Part shown: in pieces, positions 1-10,129 of the stretch
How the letters are laid out: each line of letters opens with the position of its first letter
How positions within the stretch are numbered: position 1 is the first letter of the stretch
Assembly (NCBI GenBank): GCA_964399535.1
Contig: CAYNRE010000070.1
Span: 62,001 to 126,000, forward strand
DNA from: CAYNRE01 sp964399535
Lineage (GTDB): Bacteria; Planctomycetota; Planctomycetia; Pirellulales; CAYNRE01
Length of the DNA: 64,000 nucleotides
Reading direction: 5' to 3'
Program-made: the position numbers and the translations under genes
Notes under the pieces: model-generated
The model's input: the letters and a program-made list of their open reading frames with translations, nothing else
Database searches by the model: none
What the model was told of the DNA's origin: nothing

Positions 1-1
1 C

Positions 2-997
2 TACCGCCCCGAGCAGTTCGAGGAAATTGTCGCCAACATTCTGTTGTTCCAGCGGGAAACCGGCGGCTGGCCCAAAGACTACGACATGCTGGCCATTCTG
101 ACGCCCGAGCAGCGCCGGGCGGTCGAGGCCACGCGAAACCGCGAGGATAGCTCGTTCGACAATCATAACACCCACACCCAGGTCGATTACCTGGCCCGGG
201 CGCTGCTGCGGCGCGACGAGCCCACCTGGCGGGTGGCCTGCCTGCGGGGTTTCGACTTCATGCTCGCCGCGCAGCTTCCCTGCGGAGGATTCCCTCAAAA
301 GTTCCCAGGCCCCACCGGGTATCAGCGAACCATCACGCTGAACGACGGGGTAATGATGGGCGTGCTGGGCGTATTGGACGACGCTGCCCGGGGAGCGCCG
401 CAGTGGAGCTGGCTGGACGAGGAGCGCAGGCAGCGGGCTCGCCAGGCCGTGGCGCGGGGCGTGGCGTGCCTGCTCAAGTGTCAGATTCGTTCTCAAGGAA
501 AGTTGACCGGCTGGTGCCAGCAGCACGACCCGGAAACCTTCGAACCGACGAGCGCCCGCACATTTGAGTTGGCGTCGATTTGCCCGCAGGAAACGACCGA
601 GGTGGTCCGTTTTCTCATGAATCGGCCCGCGGAGGAAACTCGTCCGGCCGAAGACATTGCAGCCGCGATCGAAGCGGCCGTGGCCTGGCTCGGCCAGGCC
701 GAGCTGACCGGAGTGCGGGTCGAGCGGGTCCCGCTGGAGCCGGTCGAGTTTGCGCATCGCGCGGTTGATTTCGACGCCGTGGTGGTGGCCGATCCGCTCG
801 CGCCGCCGCTCTGGGCCCGGCACTACGAAATCGGCAGCGATCGGCCGATCTTCGCCGGGCGCGACGCCGTGCGGCGCTATGCCCTGGCCGAGATCGAACT
901 CGAGCGGCGCACCGGGACCGTATGGTACGGGGTCTGGCCCGAGCGCTTGATTCGCAGGGAATACCCGCAGTGGCGTGCCGGTCGCGAAGGCAAGTAA
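2..997 (+). CDS. Pectate lyase, PL10-like, C-terminal part (5' end outside window)
   Basis: The reading frame is open from the first complete codon of the window, so the gene begins upstream; 331 residues are visible. Features typical of the PL10 pectate lyase family can be read: a GGWPKDYDM stretch near the visible N-terminus, NHNTHTQVDYLARAL, and GGFPQKFP within an alpha/alpha barrel-like sequence. Family members cleave polygalacturonate by beta-elimination and are usually secreted; the signal peptide, if any, lies outside the window. The next gene is convergent, so no operon partner is visible downstream. The family call is by motif recognition. A related alpha/alpha toroid lyase is the only realistic alternative. 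Confidence 0.8.
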   Translation, partial: YRPEQFEEIVANILLFQRETGGWPKDYDMLAILTPEQRRAVEATRNREDSSFDNHNTHTQVDYLARALLRRDEPTWRVACLRGFDFMLAAQLPCGGFPQKFPGPTGYQRTITLNDGVMMGVLGVLDDAARGAPQWSWLDEERRQRARQAVARGVACLLKCQIRSQGKLTGWCQQHDPETFEPTSARTFELASICPQETTEVVRFLMNRPAEETRPAEDIAAAIEAAVAWLGQAELTGVRVERVPLEPVEFAHRAVDFDAVVVADPLAPPLWARHYEIGSDRPIFAGRDAVRRYALAEIELERRTGTVWYGVWPERLIRREYPQWRAGREGK

Positions 998-1057
998 GCA
1001 CAGGGGCGGCCGGGGCGCCTAAGATCGCCGGGTGGGCGCTTCGGCGTTCCCGCTTGC

Positions 1058-1102
1058 TCCCCCTCCTCGCGGGGCCTCTCCCGCTTGCGCGGCCGAGGGG
1101 GA
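1058..1102. terminator. Hairpin between convergent genes
   Basis: Eight-base perfect arms (TCCCCCTC and GAGGGGGA) enclose a GC-rich loop in the short gap between the pectate lyase and the convergent DUF1501 gene. There is no clear T-tract on either side, so terminator function is inferred from position only. Confidence 0.3.
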
Positions 1103-1122
1103 AAACACCGACGCCCCGCGCG

Positions 1123-2613
<1,491 letters not shown>

Positions 2614-2688
2614 GGCAGCGGTTCTCCTGCTTTGCGGGCTGGCGGCAATCGCCAGGGCCGGCGGTGCTGTTGAATCGGCGGACCGAAA

Positions 2689-5019
2689 CTACTCCACGTA
2701 CACGAACTCGTTGCTGTTCAGGAGCACCAGGCACAGGGCCTCGAGTGCTCGCCGCTGCGGATGCGTGGGGGCCGGCGCCGCGAAAGCCTTTTCGGCCGGC
2801 GGCTGCGCCGCCCGGTCGGCCGTGATCAACTCGGCCTGGGCCTTAAGAAACGCCTCGGCAAGCTGCAATTCATCGGCGCCGGGCAGCCTGGCATAAGCCA
2901 GGCGATAGGCCAGGCGAATCTGCTCGGCGGCTTCGTCGCCCGCCTCGCGGCTCAGCCGCTCGGCCATGGCCACGGCCTGGTCGTTCAGGAAACGGCCGTT
3001 CCAATAGGTAAGGGCCTGCGGGGCCACGGTCGATACCTGGCGCTGCTCGCAGCTTTGGTCCGGACAAGGAAAGTCCATCACCTCCAGCTCTGGAAGTGGC
3101 AGGGTGCGCTTGACGAACACGTACACGCTTCGCCGCGTTGCCTCGGCGGGCGATTCGTCTTTCTTCCAGCCGTCGCCCGGGCGCGATTGGCCGGCCAGCA
3201 CTTCGTCGGCAATCGTGGGAAACACGCTCGGCCCGCCGCGCCCCGAATTGAGCTGGCCGCTGGTGGCCAATACGGCGTCGCGAATGGCTTCGGCCTCGAG
3301 GCGGCGGGGCCGCCAGCGCCACACCAGCAGGTCGTCGGGGTCCCGCTCCGCGCCCGTGGCGGTGCTGGCCGAGGCCCGGCGATACGTTTGCGAAAGCACG
3401 ATGAGCCGGTGCAGCGGTTTGCTGCGCCAGCCCTGACGCACCAATTCGGCGGCCAGCCAGTCGAGCAATGCGGCGTGGGCTGGCGGCTCGCCCATCAGGC
3501 CGAAATCGTTTTCCGTGGCCACCAGCCCGTTGCCAAAGTGGTGCTGCCACAGCCGGTTCACATACACCCGCGCGGTTAGCGGGTTTTCGGGGCTCGCCAT
3601 CCACTGGGCGAGCTGCAGCCGGCGGCCCGAGGTTTTCCCTCGCCGCTCTGGGGCCGGCGGCGGGCGATCGACGAGCACCGCCGGGAAGCCAGGCTCGATC
3701 GCCTCTTGCGGAGCCCGTGGGTCGCCCCGATGCAGCACGTGGGTCACCGGCAAATCGCCGCTCGTCTCCCGCCAAATGTAAGCCCGGGGGGGCTCGGCCG
3801 GGCGGAGTTTTTCGGCCGCCTCCAGCGCCGCGCGGGCATCGGCCAGTTGGGTGGCCATTTCAGGGCCTCCCTGGTCCTTCATTTCCGCGTCGAGCTTCGA
3901 GGCCTGTTCCGAAACCAGCTTCTTCTGCTCGGCCGAGCGCTCGTCGACCGTGGTGCGAAGGGCCGCGATCAACTCGACCGGCAACTTCGTTTTGCCGGCC
4001 GCGGAAAGCTCTTCCAGGGCCGTGGCCCGGCATTGATCGAGGGCCTGAGCCCGGCGCCGCACCTCGGCCTCGGCCTGGCCCAGCGCGGCCGAGTACTCGG
4101 CCAGCTCGGTTTCGGTGCCGACCAGCAAATCGAGGTCGGTCCGGCCGTTTTGCGGCCGCTCAAGCGGCTCGAACGCCGCCAGCACCCGGGCATAGTCGCG
4201 CTGGGTAAACGGTTCGTATTTATGGTCGTGGCAGCGGGCACAGCGAATCGTCAGGCCCTGAAAGGTGCTGATCGTGGTGCCCAATACATCGTCGAGCTGG
4301 TCGTAGCGGTCGATTTCGGGGTCGGCCGGTTCGTCGTCCCAGGGCCCCAATCGCAGGAAAGTGGTGGCGATCTGCGTTTCGGCCGTCGAATCGGGCAGCT
4401 CGTCGCCCGCCACCTGTTCGATCAAAAAACGATCGAACGGTTTGTCCTGGGCCACGGCCTGAAGCACGTAGTCGCGATAGCGCCAGGCGTGGGGCTTGGC
4501 ACCGTCGCGCTCGTAACCGTTCGATTCGGCATAGCGCACCACGTCGAGCCAATGGCGGCCCCAGCGTTCGCCGAACTCGGGCCTTGCCAGCAGCTCGTCG
4601 ACCAGCCGCTCGTAGGCCGCCGGCGAGGGGTCGGCCAGGAACCGGTCTTGCTCGGCCGGCGTGGGCGGGAGGCCGATCAGGTCGAAATAAAGCCGCCGCA
4701 TGAGCACGGCCGGCTCGGCCGCCGGGGCCGGCTCGATGCCTTCCTCGTCCCAACGGCTTTTCCAAAACCGGTCGATCGGGTTCTCGGACCAGGCCGGATC
4801 GACCACCTCCGGAACTTCGGGAGACACCACCGGCAAGAACGACCAATGGTCGCGTTCGTAGTCCTCGAACTGGTGCCGGCCATAGTCGCCCTGGTCACCC
4901 GTGTCGTCGGCCCGCAGCGGGGCGCCGACCAAGGTGCTCAGGCAGACCAGCGCCCAAGCAACCCGCCGGACGAGAAGCCCGCGCCCTTGCTCGTTGGCCC
5001 GTGCCAAGCGCTTGCGCAT
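2689..5019 (-). CDS. DUF1549/DUF1553 (PSCyt2-PSD1) protein
   Basis: A 776-residue secreted protein with a signal peptide (about residues 1-37, ending before ADDTG). A DUF1549 domain (about 75-290) includes a CxxCH motif (CARCH, 260-264). A charged, Ala/Glu-rich linker with coiled-coil character follows (about 300-410), then a C-terminal DUF1553 domain with the DFPCPDQSCEQRQ and TPQAL-like (here APQAL) landmarks. It lacks the N-terminal PSCyt1 cytochrome domain that many relatives carry. It is upstream of, and probably co-transcribed with, the DUF1501 gene. The role of these pairs is not established; involvement in surface or polysaccharide metabolism is often suggested. The nearby pectate lyase fits that but does not prove it. 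Confidence 0.9.
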   Translation of the reverse strand: MRKRLARANEQGRGLLVRRVAWALVCLSTLVGAPLRADDTGDQGDYGRHQFEDYERDHWSFLPVVSPEVPEVVDPAWSENPIDRFWKSRWDEEGIEPAPAAEPAVLMRRLYFDLIGLPPTPAEQDRFLADPSPAAYERLVDELLARPEFGERWGRHWLDVVRYAESNGYERDGAKPHAWRYRDYVLQAVAQDKPFDRFLIEQVAGDELPDSTAETQIATTFLRLGPWDDEPADPEIDRYDQLDDVLGTTISTFQGLTIRCARCHDHKYEPFTQRDYARVLAAFEPLERPQNGRTDLDLLVGTETELAEYSAALGQAEAEVRRRAQALDQCRATALEELSAAGKTKLPVELIAALRTTVDERSAEQKKLVSEQASKLDAEMKDQGGPEMATQLADARAALEAAEKLRPAEPPRAYIWRETSGDLPVTHVLHRGDPRAPQEAIEPGFPAVLVDRPPPAPERRGKTSGRRLQLAQWMASPENPLTARVYVNRLWQHHFGNGLVATENDFGLMGEPPAHAALLDWLAAELVRQGWRSKPLHRLIVLSQTYRRASASTATGAERDPDDLLVWRWRPRRLEAEAIRDAVLATSGQLNSGRGGPSVFPTIADEVLAGQSRPGDGWKKDESPAEATRRSVYVFVKRTLPLPELEVMDFPCPDQSCEQRQVSTVAPQALTYWNGRFLNDQAVAMAERLSREAGDEAAEQIRLAYRLAYARLPGADELQLAEAFLKAQAELITADRAAQPPAEKAFAAPAPTHPQRRALEALCLVLLNSNEFVYVE

Positions 5020-5374
5020 CTCTGCGTTCTCCGGGGCCCGTACTGCTCGGCAAGAGGCGATCTCCTTCGCTGCCTGCCGGGCACAAGTTCGGCACCGAGA
5101 CGAGCGCCTCGGGGCAGCTCACCCCGCAGCCGAGCAGCGCTCGTTGGTTCTCATCGGCTGCGCACCGCCCGAATCTCCCGGAAAGGCTTTCAGGCGCGGG
5201 CAGCGTACACCGATCGCAACAGGAAGCAGTGTAATCAGTTACACGCAATTTGCAAGCTTCAGAGGTCTGACTCCGCGGGGCCGCCGAGGGAGGGCGATGG
5301 TGCGCCGGGGGCCAGCCGGGCTCGGTTCGCTTTCGCCGCGCGGTGCTCGGGGCAAACTCCTACCCCCGGCTCTG
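5020..5374. other. Intergenic region upstream of the DUF1549 gene
   Basis: Separates two minus-strand genes. It should contain the promoter of the DUF1549-DUF1501 pair. Apart from the GTGTAA inverted repeat listed separately I see no gene or RNA here. Confidence 0.5.
5229..5244. promoter_or_regulatory. Perfect inverted repeat, candidate operator
   Basis: GTGTAATCAGTTACAC has 6-base arms and a 4-base centre. It lies about 210 bases upstream of the DUF1549 start, in an A/T-richer patch of an otherwise GC-rich gap. No regulator is adjacent, so the cognate protein is unknown. Confidence 0.3.
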
Positions 5375-6517
5375 CTAGTCCAACGTCTGCCGGTACCGGC
5401 CCACGCCGACGAAGAGCGCCACCGCGGCGAACAAGGCGATCGGCCAAATCTCTTGCCAGACGCCGTCGAGCGAGTTGCCCTTGATCAGAATTCCGCGCAC
5501 GATTCGCAAAAAGTGCGTCAGCGGCAGCACTTCCCCCAGCATCTGGGCCCAAAACGGCATGCCCCGGAACGGGAACATGAACCCCGAGAGCAGCATCGAC
5601 GGCAGAAAGAAAAAGAACGACATCTGCAGGGCCTGCAGTTGGTTCTGGACCAGCGACGAAAAGGTGATGCCCATCGCCAGGTTGGCGAAAATAAACACCA
5701 GCACCGCCACCAACAGCAGCGCAATGTTGCCCACCATGGGCACGTGGAACAGGTAGCGAGCCACGACCAAGATCAGGGCCACTTGCACGTAGCCCACCAA
5801 AATGTAGGGAATGATCTTGCCGATCATCACCTCGGCGGGCCGGGTCGGCATCGAGAGCAGGTTTTCCATCGTGCCCCGCTCGCGCTCGCGGGTAATGGCC
5901 AGCCCGGTGATCATGACCATGGTCATGGTCAGAATCACCCCCATCAGCCCGGGAACGATGTTGAATTGCGTGATCGCCTCGGGGTTGTAGCGGGCGTGGA
6001 CTCGCAGATCGATCGGCCCCGCTTGGCCGCGCAGCGCGGCCAGCGGCCCCTTCAAATCGTTTGCGAGGGCCGCATCGAGCACGCCGCGAAGCGACCCGAG
6101 GGCGTTGGACGTGGCCACCGGGTCGGTGGCGTCGGCTTCGATCAGCAGGGTAGGGCGATCGCCGCGGAGAAAGTCGCGTGTGAAATTCTCGGGAATGGTG
6201 ATGACGAATAGCGCTTCGCCCCGGGCCAGCACGGCGTCGGCTTCAGTCTCGGTGGCAACGGTTCGGCCGAGGTGGAAGTAGCCGCTATTGCGCAGGGCCC
6301 AAAGCACCGCCCGGCCCTGGGGGCCGTGGTCGGCCAGGCACACGGCGGTGGGCAAATGTTTGGGGTCGGAATTGATCGCGTAGCCGAACAACGTGAGCTG
6401 AATCAGCGGAATGCCGATCATCATGCCGAAGGTAAGCCGATCGCGGCGCATTTGGATGAACTCCTTGCGCAGGATCGCCACAAACCTTGCGAACGAAAAC
6501 TGAAAACTTCCGCTCAT
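5375..6517 (-). CDS. ABC-2 type transporter permease
   Basis: The membrane subunit of an ABC exporter, 380 residues. The architecture is that of the YbhS/YbhR family: one N-terminal membrane helix (about residues 24-42), a large periplasmic domain, then about five membrane helices in the C-terminal half. The start was chosen at the ATG that overlaps the ATPase stop codon as ATGA; an upstream extension of 25 Arg/Gly-rich residues is overlapped by the ATPase gene and rejected. It is the last gene of a TetR-HlyD-ATPase-permease operon. In E. coli ybhGFSR two permeases occur; here only one is present, so it probably works as a homodimer. The substrate is not visible from sequence; relatives export drugs or cations. 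Confidence 0.88.
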   Translation of the reverse strand: MSGSFQFSFARFVAILRKEFIQMRRDRLTFGMMIGIPLIQLTLFGYAINSDPKHLPTAVCLADHGPQGRAVLWALRNSGYFHLGRTVATETEADAVLARGEALFVITIPENFTRDFLRGDRPTLLIEADATDPVATSNALGSLRGVLDAALANDLKGPLAALRGQAGPIDLRVHARYNPEAITQFNIVPGLMGVILTMTMVMITGLAITRERERGTMENLLSMPTRPAEVMIGKIIPYILVGYVQVALILVVARYLFHVPMVGNIALLLVAVLVFIFANLAMGITFSSLVQNQLQALQMSFFFFLPSMLLSGFMFPFRGMPFWAQMLGEVLPLTHFLRIVRGILIKGNSLDGVWQEIWPIALFAAVALFVGVGRYRQTLD

Positions 6518-7440
6518 TCGCCGTCTCGGCCGCGCGACCGCTCCGTCAGGTGAATGAACACGTCTTCCAGGCCCGCCCTGCGCTGTGCCCACTCATACTC
6601 GCCAGTGCGCAGCGGCGCGATGGCCGCCTCGAGGGCCTCGGCGTCGTCGCCGCTTACGTGCAGCGTGCTGCCAAAGGCCACGGCCTGCTGCACACCGGGC
6701 AGCTTGCGCAGCCGGGCGGCGAGCCCTCCCAGGTTGGGCCCGCTGACCGACCAGGTGGTGAGCCCAGCGCGGTCGATGACCTCGGCCACGGTACCGTTGG
6801 CCAACAGGTGCCCGTCGAGCAGGTAGGCCAGCCGGTGGCAGCGCTCGGCTTCGTCCATGTAGTGGGTGGTGATCAGAAAGGTGAGCCCTTCGGCGGCCCA
6901 CTGATGAATCTCTTCCCAGAACTCGCGGCGGGCCTTGGGGTCGACCCCCGCGGTCGGTTCGTCGAGCAGCAAGAGCTGCGGCCGATGGATCAGGCAGGCC
7001 GCCAGCGCCAGTCGCTGCTTCCAACCGCCGGAAAGCTGGCCGGCCAGTTGCTTCTGGCGAGCCGCCAGTCCCAAGCGTTCCAGGCTCTCGCGCACTGCCT
7101 GTTTTCGGTTGGGTACCGCGTACATGCGGGCCACGAAGTCGAGATTCTCGACAATGCTCATATCTTCCCAGAAGGTGAACTTCTGAGTCATGTAACCCAC
7201 GTTCCGCTTGATTTCTTCGCTCTGGACGATGACGTCGTAGCCCAGACAGGTGCCACTGCCCTGATCGGCGCGGAGCAGGCCGCAGAGCATGCGAATGAAG
7301 GTGGTTTTGCCGCTGCCGTTGGGGCCGAGAAAGCCGCAGATTTCGCCACGCCGGACCTGCAGGCTGATGTGGTCGACGGCGCGCAGCGCCCCAAAGCTCT
7401 TGGTCATGCCATGCACGTCGATCGCAAGTGGTTCCGCCAT
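6514..7440 (-). CDS. ABC transporter ATP-binding protein
   Basis: A 308-residue single nucleotide-binding domain with Walker A GPNGSGKT (residues 39-46), signature LSGGWKQRL and Walker B LLLLDEPTAG. It belongs to the DrrA/CcmA-like exporter ATPases. E. coli YbhF is a tandem two-domain ATPase; this one has a single domain, so a dimer is expected. Its start lies 4 bases after the HlyD-type gene and its stop overlaps the permease start as ATGA, so the three are translationally coupled. Confidence 0.92.
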   Translation of the reverse strand: MAEPLAIDVHGMTKSFGALRAVDHISLQVRRGEICGFLGPNGSGKTTFIRMLCGLLRADQGSGTCLGYDVIVQSEEIKRNVGYMTQKFTFWEDMSIVENLDFVARMYAVPNRKQAVRESLERLGLAARQKQLAGQLSGGWKQRLALAACLIHRPQLLLLDEPTAGVDPKARREFWEEIHQWAAEGLTFLITTHYMDEAERCHRLAYLLDGHLLANGTVAEVIDRAGLTTWSVSGPNLGGLAARLRKLPGVQQAVAFGSTLHVSGDDAEALEAAIAPLRTGEYEWAQRRAGLEDVFIHLTERSRGRDGE

Positions 7441-7444
7441 GGCG

Positions 7445-8428
7445 CTAGGGGGCCAACTCCACGTCGACCGGTTGCCCTGGATGCAGCTGGGCGGCCACGG
7501 CGGGCTGGAACACCGCTTCGATCAGGAATACCAGCTTCTGGCGGCTGCTTTGGCTGTAAATGACCGGCGGCGTGTACTCGGCCTTGGGCGAGACGAAGCT
7601 CACCGAACCCTGGACGGGCCCGGCAGCGCCGTCGATATAAACTCGCACGACGTCTCCCCGCGCGATCGTGGCCACGCGGGCCTGCGACACGAACGCCCGC
7701 AGTTTCACTTTCTCCGGCGGCAGCATCACCACCACGGGGCGGTCGGGCGGAACCCATTCGCCCACCGAATACAACGTGTCGGTCACCTCGCCTGCCCAAG
7801 CGGCCGCCTGGGTTTTCTCGTCCAGGTTCCACTGGGCCCGGACCAAGGCAGCTTCGAGCGCGCGGACACGGGCTTCGGCAGCGGCGATTTGGTCGACGCG
7901 CGAGCCCAGCCGGGCCGTGGTCAGATCGGCCTCAAGCTGCATCACCCGCTGGTGGTCTTGCTCCAAAAGGGCCCGGGCCCGATCAAGTGCTTCGGCCGAG
8001 GTGGCGCGGGCCTTGCTGAGCTCTTCCTGGCGGCGCAGCTCGGCAGTGTCGAAGTCTTCCGCCGCCTTGGCTTGGCGCAACTGGGCTTCGAGCGACTCGA
8101 TTTCGCTGGGCCGCAGCCCCTTGGTGGCATCGGCCAGGCGGGCCTGGGCCTCGGCCAACTGGCGCTGGGCCTCGTCGCGGGCATACTCCTCGGGAGAGCT
8201 GTCCAGCTCGAACAGCGTCTGCCCTGCTTCCACCTGGTCGCCGCGGCCGACGCTGAGAGTGCGCAGCCGCCCTCCCAGCGGCGAGGCGACGTAAACGAAC
8301 TCCCCTTCGATATAGCCCTGGATCCGGCCGGGTTCGTCGTCGCGGCAGCCGGCCAAGCCGGCCAACCCCGCCAAGATGCACGCCGCCCGAACGAAACCGC
8401 GATGCGCCGAGGCCGCCAGTGGGTTCAT
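7445..8428 (-). CDS. HlyD-family periplasmic adaptor lipoprotein (YbhG-like)
   Basis: A 327-residue membrane-fusion protein. The N-terminus has a lipobox (LAGLAGC, Cys at about residue 28), then a biotinyl-lipoyl-like half motif (GGRLRTLSVGRGDQVEAGQTLFELD). A long Ala/Glu/Arg-rich coiled-coil hairpin spans about residues 75-205, and a beta-barrel region follows. It should bridge the inner-membrane ABC pump to an outer-membrane channel, but no channel gene is nearby. Its ATG overlaps the TetR stop as ATGA. The order regulator-adaptor-ATPase-permease matches the enterobacterial cecR-ybhG-ybhF-ybhS-ybhR arrangement. Confidence 0.88.
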   Translation of the reverse strand: MNPLAASAHRGFVRAACILAGLAGLAGCRDDEPGRIQGYIEGEFVYVASPLGGRLRTLSVGRGDQVEAGQTLFELDSSPEEYARDEAQRQLAEAQARLADATKGLRPSEIESLEAQLRQAKAAEDFDTAELRRQEELSKARATSAEALDRARALLEQDHQRVMQLEADLTTARLGSRVDQIAAAEARVRALEAALVRAQWNLDEKTQAAAWAGEVTDTLYSVGEWVPPDRPVVVMLPPEKVKLRAFVSQARVATIARGDVVRVYIDGAAGPVQGSVSFVSPKAEYTPPVIYSQSSRQKLVFLIEAVFQPAVAAQLHPGQPVDVELAP

Positions 8429-9048
8429 GCCTCTGCCTTTGCTGAATCGGTGAGCACCCCTTGCAACACAATGCCGAGGATGGCGCTAAAACCGCGCTGG
8501 GGTGTCAGCTCCAGCTGGGCGAGCTTCGCCGGATTCATCACGCCCTGCACAATCGCCAGTAGCGATTCCACGATCAGCGGCGCCGGAAGGTCGCCGCGGA
8601 CAATGCCGGCCTGTTGCCCCTCGGCGAAGAAGCGGCCGAAATGCCGGGCAATCAACTCGCGGCGGCCCGCCTCGACCCTGGCAAACAGCTCGGGAGCCGT
8701 ACGCATATCGCGGGCGAGAGGGGGCTGAATCTCGGCGATTTGGCGCTGCAAGCAGCCCAGAAGCTGGCCGAGCACTTGCGAAAACTCGTCGGTCCGCGGG
8801 GAGAGAATCTGGCCTAGCTCCGCGTCCATCTCGCTCAGCTTGTCTTCGATGGCCGCCTCGACCAGGGCGGTCTTGCTATCGAAAAGCGCGTAGAGCGTTT
8901 TCTTGCTCATTCGCAGCTCGCCGGCGAGCTCGTCCATGGTCACGGTCCGAAACCCGTGAGCGAAGAAGTGGGCCCGGGCGCTGGCGACGACGCGTTTGCG
9001 CACGCGCGGGTTGATTGGGGCCGACGTGGAACGGGTGGTCCGAGTCAT
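8425..9048 (-). CDS. TetR-family regulator of the ABC exporter operon
   Basis: A 207-residue TetR-family repressor. The N-terminal helix-turn-helix is clear (residues about 18-64, with FRTVTMDELAGELRMSKKTLYALFDSK). The C-terminal ligand domain is not recognisable by eye. It is the first gene of the exporter operon and overlaps the adaptor gene by the ATGA junction, so it almost certainly autoregulates the whole unit. A palindrome overlapping a -10-like hexamer lies just upstream of its start. The C-terminal fold resembles CecR-type regulators only by context. Confidence 0.9.
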   Translation of the reverse strand: MTRTTRSTSAPINPRVRKRVVASARAHFFAHGFRTVTMDELAGELRMSKKTLYALFDSKTALVEAAIEDKLSEMDAELGQILSPRTDEFSQVLGQLLGCLQRQIAEIQPPLARDMRTAPELFARVEAGRRELIARHFGRFFAEGQQAGIVRGDLPAPLIVESLLAIVQGVMNPAKLAQLELTPQRGFSAILGIVLQGVLTDSAKAEA

Positions 9049-9355
9049 CGATTGGCCGAGCGTGGCGGTAAACTCAGGAAACTATTCCAGTATACCTGGT
9101 TTCCAATCGCGCGGACTCGATCGCCCAGACATCGAACGCAACCTGCTTTACTGTAAATGGTTGCGATTTTCTAAATTGCTGAGATGCAAGTGTCTGGCCG
9201 GGGCTCGCAGGGGGGGAGCGGTGGGGGCAGCCATTGGCCGCCCCTCCCGCCGGCCGCACCGCGTCGCCAAAGACCGAACCTGGGATGTGGCAGGCCGGTG
9301 AAGTTTTCGGCAGGCTGCTGGCTCGTTCCAAGCCTTGGGCGCGGGTGACCCCTTT
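9049..9355. other. Intergenic region upstream of the TetR gene
   Basis: Contains the operator candidate listed separately and an A/T-richer stretch suited to a minus-strand promoter. No gene or structured RNA was recognised in the rest. Confidence 0.5.
9077..9104 (-). promoter_or_regulatory. Candidate TetR operator overlapping a -10 hexamer
   Basis: GGAAAC and GTTTCC arms are separated by 16 bases containing the palindrome GTATAC. On the minus strand the interior reads CCAGGTATACTGG, placing a good -10 match (TATACT) inside the repeat. The site ends 29 bases before the TetR start. Repressor bound here would block the operon promoter. I found no convincing -35. Confidence 0.45.
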
Positions 9356-9754
9356 TCACGGCCGGTGCGTGCCCGTTCGCGAACAGGCCTCCGCGGGGTC
9401 CTTGGAGCCGGCCCTGGATCGCTGGGACTTCCAGACCACTTTGGCGTATCGGCGATCGAGCCTTACCAGTTCGGTGCTCCGTAAGTCGATGGTTTGGTAG
9501 TCGCCGCTAGGAAGTTTGACGAACACAAACGGCAGACAAATCGCCTTTACCCGACGCGGCACACCACCTTCGTCAGCCAGCCGACGATAGCGAATCATTT
9601 GGTCTGGCGAAGCGAGAGCCGACTCGCACCACAGGTACGACGGCACTTCGACGATCTCGCTTAGCACGCCGACGAAGTCTCCCCGGCGCAAGTCCTCCGG
9701 AGCGACGGAGACCGCGAGCGAGGTAGCCGGGTGATCGGTTAGCGGACTGTTCAC
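9356..9754 (-). CDS. Conserved planctomycete hypothetical protein
   Basis: A 132-residue soluble protein with GTG start and no signal peptide. The middle reads as a beta-rich domain: GDFVGVLSEIVEVPSYLWCES, a basic patch, AICLPFVFVKLPSGDYQTIDLR, then LVRLDRRYAKVVWK. I recognise this pattern as a small protein recurrent in planctomycete genomes but know of no assigned function. The last 20 residues are polar and probably disordered. It stands alone between regulatory gaps. Confidence 0.65.
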   Translation of the reverse strand: MNSPLTDHPATSLAVSVAPEDLRRGDFVGVLSEIVEVPSYLWCESALASPDQMIRYRRLADEGGVPRRVKAICLPFVFVKLPSGDYQTIDLRSTELVRLDRRYAKVVWKSQRSRAGSKDPAEACSRTGTHRP

Positions 9755-10129
9755 GAGCTATCGGTCCGACAATCTAAATTCCAGCGCCTCCGCAGGCGCA
9801 AAATCGGGAGCCAGCCCCCGCGGCTAAGCGCCGTCGTGCCTTTTTTTCTGGGACGAGCATCGCGGCCGAGATGTTAGCCGAACGGCTGAGTTGCAACCTA
9901 AGTCGCGAGCCCGCCCTATCATCCGAACGATGCGGGCAGCCGGGCGAACACCTTACTCGGCCGCGAACCGCGCGATTCGCGCGGGGGTCGGCACGACAGC
10001 GCCTGTTAGGTGGCGCGACGGGGGCCGACTGTCCAGCGGCCCAACCGGCGGCCTCTAAGCACAAGACGCCCGCCGGCCGCCCCGGGTTCGCTTGTCCGCG
10101 GCCCGTGGAACGAGCTTGAAACCCGGAAC
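9755..10129. other. Intergenic region without a supported gene
   Basis: Lies between two minus-strand genes and should hold the promoter of the hypothetical protein gene. A run of seven T occurs near 9840, but there is no plus-strand gene for it to terminate. ORFs here have shadow-like Arg/Pro/Ala composition. Confidence 0.5.

Noticed and set aside
9838..9848. T-tract as a plus-strand terminator
   Set aside because: No plus-strand gene precedes it and no stable stem is adjacent.
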